Positions 44,336 to 51,307 of a DNA stretch of 64,000 nt are shown piece by piece. The translations under genes and the position numbers were made by a program. The notes under the pieces are model-generated. The model ran no database searches. It was not told the DNA's origin and saw nothing but the letters and a program-made list of their open reading frames with translations. Location of the stretch: NCBI GenBank assembly GCA_965199185.1, contig CBDAQW010000043.1, forward strand, positions 124,001 through 188,000, given 5' to 3'. Source of the stretch: Endozoicomonas sp965199185. Lineage in GTDB: Bacteria; Pseudomonadota; Gammaproteobacteria; Pseudomonadales; Endozoicomonadaceae. Position 1 is the first letter of the stretch, and every line of letters starts with the position of its first letter.

Positions 44336-47300
44336 TCAGGAAAGCTCAAAACTCCATGCATAAACGGATTCCGTCAACAGGTACTCCGGGCGTACACTTG
44401 GCGACCAGGAATCATCACCGCCCACGCCCATATGATGTCCATCCAGATAGACAAAGATTCCAGCACTTTTTTTCAGCTCATTGGTGTGCGCGGCTTTAAT
44501 CAGCTGCTCCTGACCATAAGGGCTGACACTGAAATGGAACTGACCTTTGACGGCAATTTCACCCAACGACAGATTACGTGTATCACAACGCAAACCATTT
44601 TCACTGGGGAAGATGTAATTGGTGTGCATGTTGGCAATGGTTTCAGTCCACTGGCCCATATCCGCACTGAGCAGACGATCCGGATAGTTTTCATGTGGTC
44701 CACGCCCCAACCAGCTCACTGTCGCCGGTTGTTGATTCAACTGAACCGCTGCACCAATACGAGGTAAAGGCGGTAGAGAAGCATCAATTTGAACAGAGAC
44801 CTCTACTTTCATCTCGCCGTTTTCAGTAAAGCGATGCGTCCAGACACTTTTCAGAATCGGTCGTTCTGTATTTTGGCTGGCAAAGTATTCATGATGAGCT
44901 ATCAATATACCCTGCTCTGCAACACTGCGGATGTGAGCACAACGATGATGCAGGTTATTGATGCCCGCTCTTTCCCAGCGAGCCAGCCAGGCATTAGGAT
45001 CGGGATTATCAATTTCACTCAGACCAATATCGTTATCCAGTCCAGCCCTGAAGAAGTTATCACTTAAAGGCGATAACAGTTGTTCCTGGTTGTTTTTATT
45101 CCAGTTGGTTAACTGCCCTGAACTTTTATTGAAGGTCCACTGACTTTCGCCTGCTTTAATAACAAAGCTTTCCGTTCTTTCTTCAATCAATGCAGGCTGG
45201 ATGATCTCGCTATGACCACTGACCAGAGACTCTGCCAGCCTAAATTGTTGACGCGCCACTTCATGTCCGGCAGATGACCATTCTGTAGCTTCTGGTTGAA
45301 CAATAGCGAGATTCAGGCGAGGCAGCGCGCCGGTCAGAGGTTTGGTTTTAATCACCAGTTCGAGACTTGCACCCGCTACCAAATCCAGTTTCATTTCACC
45401 GGCTGTAACAATCTTGTCGTCTGTCAGAACAGACCAGGTTAACTGGTTGTTATCGGTACTGATAAAACAATGTTCACTGGTCACCTTAACGGTCAGTGGT
45501 TGGGTATTGACCAACTCGAAGTGAAATGGCTGCTGTGCTCTCTTCGCCTCAAACAGTGTCGGGTGCGGTGTTTTATCCGGGAACACCAGACCGTTGATGC
45601 AGAACTGACGATCATTGATGTCATCACCAAAGTCACCGCCGTAAGCCCAGAAGTGTTTACCATTCTCGTCGTATTTATCCAGCCCCTGATCCACCCAGTC
45701 CCAGATAAAACCACCTTGCAGGCGCTCATACTCACGGAACGCATCCCAGTATTCCGCAAAACCACCCAGACTGTTACCCATGGCATGAGCGTATTCACAT
45801 AGAATGATCGGACGATTTTCGTCTTTAATACCGACCCATTTTTTCAAAGCCAGCTTTGGCTTGTCGTAAAATGGTTGAGGAATATCCTGATCGGTTCGGG
45901 CATACATCGGGCAAATGATGTCGGTAGCCGGAGTATCGGCACCACCACCTTCATACTGTACCGGACGGGAAGGGTCGGTGCGTTTGGTCCACTGGTACAT
46001 GGCATCATGTGCCGCACCATAACCGGACTCATTACCCAGCGACCAGATAATAATAGAAGGATGATTGAAGTCTCTGGAGACCATGCGAGTCATACGCTCC
46101 AGAAAGGCATTTGCCCAACGAGCGTCGTCTGCCAGGGTGCGCATTGGAATCATGCCGTGAGTTTCGATATTAGCTTCGTCCACCACATATAAACCCAGCT
46201 CATCACAGAGCTGATAAAATCCCGGCTGATGAGGGTAGTGAGAGCAACGCACCGCATTGAAGTTGTTCTGCTTCATCAACAGCAGATGCTCACGAACATC
46301 GTCCAGCGTTTCGAAATGTCCGGTGGTTGGGTTGTGTTCGTGCTTGTTAACACCACGGATTATCAGCGGCTGGCCATTCAACTTCAGCAGGCCATGGGTG
46401 ATCTCTACTTTTCTGAAGCCAACGTCGTACGCTTCTGACTCAATATCAGTTTGGTTTTCCAGATCAGTCAGCGTTACGGTTAAACGATAAAGGTTTGGTT
46501 GTTCCGCACTCCACAGTGCCGGCGACTTCACCTTCATGATGATTTCACAACGATCATTGTAAGCTCCGCGCTCGTCCATCAGGGCAGACCCCATAGACGA
46601 CTGCTCTGTGCCAACCAGCTCGTCACCATGATAGAGTGCGGTACGAATGCCAAGATGTTCACTCTGGCTAGTTTCTACGGAAACCTTGAGAGTACCGTCT
46701 TTGTAGAGAGGATCCAGATCCGGTGTGATCCGAACATTAGTGATATGACTGGCAGGCTTGTTCAGCAATCGGACTGAACGATATATGCCGCTTAACCACC
46801 ACATATCCTGATCTTCCAGATAACTGCCATCAGACCAGCGAATCACCATCACACTCAGACGATTTTCACCTGCTTGCAACGTTTTCGTTAGATCAAATTC
46901 AGCAGGCAAACGGCTGTCCTGTGAATAGCCAACCATTTCGCCGTTACACCAAAGGTAGAAGGCACTGTTAACACCATCAAAAATAATGCGGGTCTGACTG
47001 TCAGGTGTCCAGTTTGCTGGCAGAGTAAAAGTGGTTGAGTAGCAACCGGTCGGGTTGTCTTTCGGCACCAGCGGTGGGTTGCAGGTAAACGGATATTTGA
47101 CGTTGGTGTAAATGGGTTTATCAAAACCCTGGGTCTGCCAGTTGCCGGGTACTTTGATGGTTTGCCCATTATTGCAACCTTCATGGGCAAACGTCGCTGG
47201 AACGGACTCTGGTGCATCGTAAAGAGCAAACTCCCAGTCACTATTCAGACTAATGACAGAGCGGCTTTGCACATTGTTCATCGCCTCTGTTTCACTACGC

Positions 47301-47386
47301 CAGCTGCTCAGGGGGGTGTGAGCAGCCAGGCGATTCCAGGAGGTAATCTCGGGAGCTTCCCAGTCTCGACGCATGGTTTGAATCAT
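44336..47386 (-). CDS. lacZ: Beta-galactosidase (GH2, LacZ type)
   Basis: This 1016-residue cytoplasmic enzyme hydrolyses beta-galactosides. The N-terminus (RRDWEAPEITSWNRLAAHTP) matches E. coli LacZ. The acid/base Glu lies at about 453 (WSLGNESGYG) and the nucleophile Glu at about 531 (ILCEYAHAMGNSLGG). Jelly-roll, Ig-like, TIM-barrel and C-terminal beta-sandwich regions are all present at normal length. No lacY-like permease is next to it. It lies downstream of, and in the same direction as, a LacI-family gene, with two operator palindromes between them. Confidence 0.95.
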   Translation of the reverse strand: MIQTMRRDWEAPEITSWNRLAAHTPLSSWRSETEAMNNVQSRSVISLNSDWEFALYDAPESVPATFAHEGCNNGQTIKVPGNWQTQGFDKPIYTNVKYPFTCNPPLVPKDNPTGCYSTTFTLPANWTPDSQTRIIFDGVNSAFYLWCNGEMVGYSQDSRLPAEFDLTKTLQAGENRLSVMVIRWSDGSYLEDQDMWWLSGIYRSVRLLNKPASHITNVRITPDLDPLYKDGTLKVSVETSQSEHLGIRTALYHGDELVGTEQSSMGSALMDERGAYNDRCEIIMKVKSPALWSAEQPNLYRLTVTLTDLENQTDIESEAYDVGFRKVEITHGLLKLNGQPLIIRGVNKHEHNPTTGHFETLDDVREHLLLMKQNNFNAVRCSHYPHQPGFYQLCDELGLYVVDEANIETHGMIPMRTLADDARWANAFLERMTRMVSRDFNHPSIIIWSLGNESGYGAAHDAMYQWTKRTDPSRPVQYEGGGADTPATDIICPMYARTDQDIPQPFYDKPKLALKKWVGIKDENRPIILCEYAHAMGNSLGGFAEYWDAFREYERLQGGFIWDWVDQGLDKYDENGKHFWAYGGDFGDDINDRQFCINGLVFPDKTPHPTLFEAKRAQQPFHFELVNTQPLTVKVTSEHCFISTDNNQLTWSVLTDDKIVTAGEMKLDLVAGASLELVIKTKPLTGALPRLNLAIVQPEATEWSSAGHEVARQQFRLAESLVSGHSEIIQPALIEERTESFVIKAGESQWTFNKSSGQLTNWNKNNQEQLLSPLSDNFFRAGLDNDIGLSEIDNPDPNAWLARWERAGINNLHHRCAHIRSVAEQGILIAHHEYFASQNTERPILKSVWTHRFTENGEMKVEVSVQIDASLPPLPRIGAAVQLNQQPATVSWLGRGPHENYPDRLLSADMGQWTETIANMHTNYIFPSENGLRCDTRNLSLGEIAVKGQFHFSVSPYGQEQLIKAAHTNELKKSAGIFVYLDGHHMGVGGDDSWSPSVRPEYLLTESVYAWSFELS

Positions 47387-47483
47387 TGTTGGCTATTCTC
47401 GCTGATCATTCACTCCTGGATGGAATCAATGGGTATCCAGAGTGATCAATTTTTAACTTAAGTGAATAATAAATACACAAACG

Positions 47484-47658
47484 CGATGTGTGACTTTTAA
47501 TTTCAACATGACTATCCATGCCACGTGGATCCCGTACAGTCCCTGTACGGGATGACAGCAGAGTGCATAAAACCTCTACTAGCTGTCATTCTGCACAGGG
47601 ACTGTACAGAACCCATAAGCCATGGATTGGCAACTTACGAGATAAAAGTCACACATCG
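47484..47658. repeat. 175-bp palindromic MITE-like element
   Basis: CGATGTGTGACTTTT (47484-47498) is inverted at 47644-47658 (AAAAGTCACACATCG). The arms continue imperfectly toward the centre, with CCCGTACAGTCCCTGTACGGG near 47528-47548 and CTGCACAGGGACTGTACAG near 47590-47608. The whole can fold into a long hairpin. It has no ORF and sits in the lacZ leader region. Confidence 0.75.
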
Positions 47659-47700
47659 GGTTACACAATTATTTTCGGATGATTGACTCTAATCAATAAC

Positions 47701-47713
47701 TGTAATTGTTACA
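47701..47713. promoter_or_regulatory. LacI-family operator O1 with lacZ promoter
   Basis: TGTAATTGTTACA is a palindrome of the LacI/GalR type. On the minus strand a TATACT -10-like box (47727-47722) lies just upstream of it, so the operator would cover the start of lacZ transcription; the -35 region is weak. The untranslated leader would then be about 320 nt and include the MITE-like element. Confidence 0.65.
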
Positions 47714-47764
47714 TTTAATTAAGTATAAGCAAAGAATACTCTTATTTTGTAGATGTTAAATTAA

Positions 47765-47777
47765 TGTAATCGTTACA
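47765..47777. promoter_or_regulatory. LacI-family operator O2
   Basis: TGTAATCGTTACA, within the larger palindrome TAATGTAA-TCG-TTACATTA (47763-47781). It differs from O1 by one base and is centred 64 bp away, about six helical turns, which would allow looping by a tetrameric repressor. Confidence 0.7.
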
Positions 47778-47871
47778 TTAAGTGGTTAAAGACAGGCCAG
47801 GCTCACAACCTTCAAGGTCATGAGCAGATGCGGACGAATGGCAATGGCTAGTGGAGTTTGATTGGAAAATC

Positions 47872-48888
47872 TTAAGAAATGGTGCCCGCTGACTGGGTAC
47901 TGCTTCGTTCAACAAAGGTGGGAATGAGCCAATGTGACCGTAAGTTGTCGTCTTTCTTAGTGGTTTTTTTTGTTGTTTTTTTATCAGCAAGAGAAAAGGC
48001 AAGGCGGGCAGCCTGCTCTGCCATCACCTGAATCGGATAGCGAATAGTTGATAAACTGGGTGTCAGATATCGGGCAACGATCAGATCATCAAAACCCACC
48101 ACAGAAATTTCATCAGGACATTTAACGCCATTCTCTATCAGCACCGAGATAACACCGGCAGCCATCGCATCGTTATAGGCGACAATCGCCGTCAATGGCA
48201 ATTTTTTGGCTAACAAATTATAAGCACCTTCTTTACCACCTTCCTGTGAGGGATAACAGGCCACCAGATACTGATCATCAATGGTGATCTTTTTTTCACT
48301 CAGGGCTTTTTGATGGCCTTTCAGGCGATCTCTGCTGTCAGCAATATCCTGCTCTGAGCTGAGATAACCAATATACTGATGCCCTTTGTTTAATAGATGC
48401 CGGGTAGCAATGTAACCACCATGAGCATTATCCACGGCTATACAACGATGGCGTATGGATTCTATATAGCGATTGATTAGCACCATACCAGGCAGTTGTC
48501 GGGTATAATCTAACAGCTCAGAATCACTCAGCCACTTACTGTGAACCACTGCAAGATCACAGTGATTAATCAGTTGCTCAATCGCCTGCCGTTCACCATC
48601 TGCATGATAATCACTGCTGAACACCAGCATTTGGCGATTGTTTTTTCGGGTAATCGTTTCTACGCCTTTGAGCATCTGCGCAAAAAAAGGCTCGGCAATA
48701 TCTGAGACAACCACACCGACATTTTGGCTGGACTGTTTGTTAGTGCTTACCCGGTAACCAAGCTTTTTTATAGCCTGATGAACAGCATCAGTCACCTTGT
48801 CACTAGTGTTCGACTGGCGATTAATAACACGGGATACCGTTGCGGTAGAGACATTCGCTTCCCTGGCAACATCTTTAATTGAAACCAT
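47872..48888 (-). CDS. LacI/GalR-family transcriptional repressor
   Basis: This 338-residue protein has an N-terminal LacI helix-turn-helix with hinge helix: VSIKDVAREANVSTATVSRV (residues 2-21). A periplasmic-binding-protein-like sugar domain follows (VGVVVSDIAEPFFAQMLKGV, then PDEISVVGFDDLIVARYLTP). Near the C-terminus is a KKTTKKTTKK insertion. It lies directly upstream of lacZ in the same direction and most likely controls it through the two TGTAAYYGTTACA-type sites. The inducer is unknown, presumably a galactoside. Confidence 0.92.
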   Translation of the reverse strand: MVSIKDVAREANVSTATVSRVINRQSNTSDKVTDAVHQAIKKLGYRVSTNKQSSQNVGVVVSDIAEPFFAQMLKGVETITRKNNRQMLVFSSDYHADGERQAIEQLINHCDLAVVHSKWLSDSELLDYTRQLPGMVLINRYIESIRHRCIAVDNAHGGYIATRHLLNKGHQYIGYLSSEQDIADSRDRLKGHQKALSEKKITIDDQYLVACYPSQEGGKEGAYNLLAKKLPLTAIVAYNDAMAAGVISVLIENGVKCPDEISVVGFDDLIVARYLTPSLSTIRYPIQVMAEQAARLAFSLADKKTTKKTTKKDDNLRSHWLIPTFVERSSTQSAGTIS

Positions 48889-48994
48889 AAAGTTCGACTG
48901 TTCTGAGGTGACAGCTCATTGAACAAGAAGACAGGGTATCGGTAAAGCTATTTTTTAATTGCGTACAATAACCAATGGTTTATCAGCTGATTTT

Positions 48995-49163
48995 CGGCTT
49001 CTGCCCAGCAGGCGGAACCCGACCTACGCCAAAATGCAAATATCTCCGTAGGTCGGTATGCCCGAAGGATATGTCGACAATGCGCTCAAAGAGCGCAAAA
49101 ATAACCATATCATCTCAGCACTGATTGTCGGCTTCTGCCCTGCGGACGGAACCCGACCTACGG
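48995..49163. repeat. REP/BIME-like intergenic repeat
   Basis: CGGCTTCTGCCC...GACCTACG occurs as a direct repeat at 48995-49028 and 49129-49162. Between them is GTAGGTCGGTATGCCCGAAG (49048-49067), which is inverted relative to the GACCTAC ends. The unit 49047-49163 recurs in inverted orientation at 59011-59146. Confidence 0.75.
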
Positions 49164-49185
49164 GGAAATTGACCTTTCTGAGAAG

Positions 49186-51186
49186 TTAACTACCAATCAC
49201 TCCACCATCATTTTTGGTAATCAATACCGTGGCAGAGCGAGGACGGGTAACACCATCTTCAGCCGGGAAGCTCAGTTTAGGGTGCTGAATATTCACCCAC
49301 ATGGCTTTACCGTCAGGCGTGGTGGTAACACCAGTCACCTCGCAACCTTTTGGTCCCACCAGAAAACGCTTCACCTCTGCGGTCACCGGATCACAGCAAA
49401 GCATCTGATTGGTGCCCATATTGATGTTGCGCTCAGAACTGTCGCCATAATCTGTCTGAATCCATAGACGACCACCGTTGTCGAACCAGATACCATCGGG
49501 AGAAGAGAAAATATCGCCCTTAATCGTACCAGTGTGATTGCTCGCTACCAGTTGACCATCAGCCAGTACTGATTCAGGTCGATCACCTGCCAACAGGAAG
49601 ATTTCCCAATCAAACTCCGTAGCCGTCGGGTCAGCATTGGTTTCGTTAAACCGGACAATATGACCGTGGCGATTATCCTTCCGTGGATTGGCAGCGTTAA
49701 CCTGCTGATCCTCCTTTTTACCACGATGCTTGTTATTCGTCAGCGTCACATAGACTTCACGGGTTTCAGGATGAACGGCAACCCATTCCGGTCTGTCCAT
49801 GGTGGTAGCGCCCAGAATATCTGCCGCCTTACGGGCATTGACCAAAACATCCGCCTGGCTGGTAAAACCATTGCGATGCGTCAAACCGTTCTGACCAAAA
49901 ATCAGCGGCTTCCATTCTCCTTTACCGGTGTCGTGAAATATCGCCACGTAGAGTGTTCCTTCATCCAGCAAGTCACTGTTAGCCGATGGATTTCCGGGAC
50001 GATAAGCACCGGCAGGCACAAACTTATAGACGTACTCGCCACGGGTATCATCCCCAAAATAGAATGCCATTCTCTGGTCATCACCCAGAGATAAAGTGGA
50101 GCATTCACGCACAAGACGACCCATTGCCGTTCTTTTTTTCGGTTTGCTGGTTGGGTTGAATGGATCAATTTCCACAACCCAGCCAAAACGATTAGGTTCA
50201 TTCACATAACCATCGTGCTCACGGGAGGTATCTGGTGTTGCATTAAAACGGGGGTCAACCGATTCCCAGCCGTAGTATTTGCTACTTTGTCCCTGAGCAA
50301 CCCCATAACGGGAATGGGAAGTGCGCTGCTGATAGTCCTCAGCATTCTGGTTGACAAAATAGTTTTTCCAGTTTTCTTCGCAGGTCAGATAAGTGCCCCA
50401 GGGAGTGACACCCATAGCGCAATTATTCAGTGTGCCGAGAACGGTTCTGCCTTCGGGGTCGGCTACCGTTTTCAAAAAGTCGGTTCCCCCTACTTCACCA
50501 GTCAGAGCCATTGGCGTCATGCCTGTTATACGACGGTTGTATTTTGAATCCAGAACTCGCTGCCAGCGCCCTTTAGCATCTTTTTTCACTTCAATAATAC
50601 TGACACCGTGAGCAGCCTGTTCTTTCAGAACTTCATGCTCCGGGCGAATTTTATTACCCTTGTCGTCTTCTTCAATGGTTAATCCTTTTGGGTGCAAGGT
50701 AGGGTTTATGTATTCATGGTTCATGACCAGCAAGCCCCGATGATTAGGCTGATCAGGAAAAGGAAAGAAATGCATACCATCATGATTCTGCCCGGCCTGT
50801 TTCATCTGGTCCTGCCAGCTGTTAGAACCATCGGCTTTCCAGGGCGCTGCATCGGCTTCTACCGCATCCCCCCAGGAAAAGAAGGTCTGTGTATTATAAC
50901 CTTCTGGCACACGAACACTGTCAAAGGTTGGGTCCAGTTGCGGTGACAATGGTCGAAAGCCAATGCCGGGCGATTGTCGTACCGGTTGAGTACCCGCCAG
51001 CGCAGATGGAGCAACAGAGCTGGCAATAAATCCAGCTGCTGCCAGACCAAGCCCGCCTTTCAGAAAACTGCGTCGGCTTTTTTCAACCAGGTCATCCAAA
51101 GTCGGGTTGACCAGTTGATGATCAGGGTGGTCGTCCATGGATTCCAGTGTGCTGTGGAAATCGTCGTGATTATTGGAAGTGATCAT
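49186..51186 (-). CDS. phoX: PhoX-family alkaline phosphatase (DUF839), Tat-exported
   Basis: This 666-residue protein has a Tat signal at about residues 33-62: KSRRSFLKGGLGLAAAGFIA with cleavage likely after a later ALA. The mature part has the PhoX/DUF839 layout: HDGMHFFPFP, LVMNHEYINP, LNNCAMGVTPWGTYLTCEEN, and SSPDGIWFDNGGRLWIQTD. PhoX is a calcium/iron phosphatase that releases phosphate from organic esters in the periplasm. A Pho-box-like sequence lies upstream. It runs in the same direction as the IAP-like gene and is preceded by it. Confidence 0.92.
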   Translation of the reverse strand: MITSNNHDDFHSTLESMDDHPDHQLVNPTLDDLVEKSRRSFLKGGLGLAAAGFIASSVAPSALAGTQPVRQSPGIGFRPLSPQLDPTFDSVRVPEGYNTQTFFSWGDAVEADAAPWKADGSNSWQDQMKQAGQNHDGMHFFPFPDQPNHRGLLVMNHEYINPTLHPKGLTIEEDDKGNKIRPEHEVLKEQAAHGVSIIEVKKDAKGRWQRVLDSKYNRRITGMTPMALTGEVGGTDFLKTVADPEGRTVLGTLNNCAMGVTPWGTYLTCEENWKNYFVNQNAEDYQQRTSHSRYGVAQGQSSKYYGWESVDPRFNATPDTSREHDGYVNEPNRFGWVVEIDPFNPTSKPKKRTAMGRLVRECSTLSLGDDQRMAFYFGDDTRGEYVYKFVPAGAYRPGNPSANSDLLDEGTLYVAIFHDTGKGEWKPLIFGQNGLTHRNGFTSQADVLVNARKAADILGATTMDRPEWVAVHPETREVYVTLTNNKHRGKKEDQQVNAANPRKDNRHGHIVRFNETNADPTATEFDWEIFLLAGDRPESVLADGQLVASNHTGTIKGDIFSSPDGIWFDNGGRLWIQTDYGDSSERNINMGTNQMLCCDPVTAEVKRFLVGPKGCEVTGVTTTPDGKAMWVNIQHPKLSFPAEDGVTRPRSATVLITKNDGGVIGS

Positions 51187-51240
51187 AAACTCTCTCTTTG
51201 GCTGCTTTTATTGTTAACAAGCACAGCCTAGAGAGAGTTC

Positions 51241-51258
51241 ATGACAGAATTATGTCAT
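51241..51258 (-). promoter_or_regulatory. Possible Pho box upstream of phoX
   Basis: On the minus strand the sequence reads ATGACATAATTCTGTCAT. It contains one perfect PhoB half-site, CTGTCAT, preceded 11 bp earlier by a weak one. It is also an inverted repeat, so another regulator is possible. It is about 55 bp before the phoX start. Confidence 0.4.
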
Positions 51259-51307
51259 TAATATTGCGATTCCAAGAAGCCACTTCGCTTTGCCCTTAGC
51301 ACGACGC

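Noticed and set aside
47528..47608. Rho-independent terminator between lacI and lacZ
   Set aside because: The hairpin is part of the long MITE-like palindrome and has no T run on either side.
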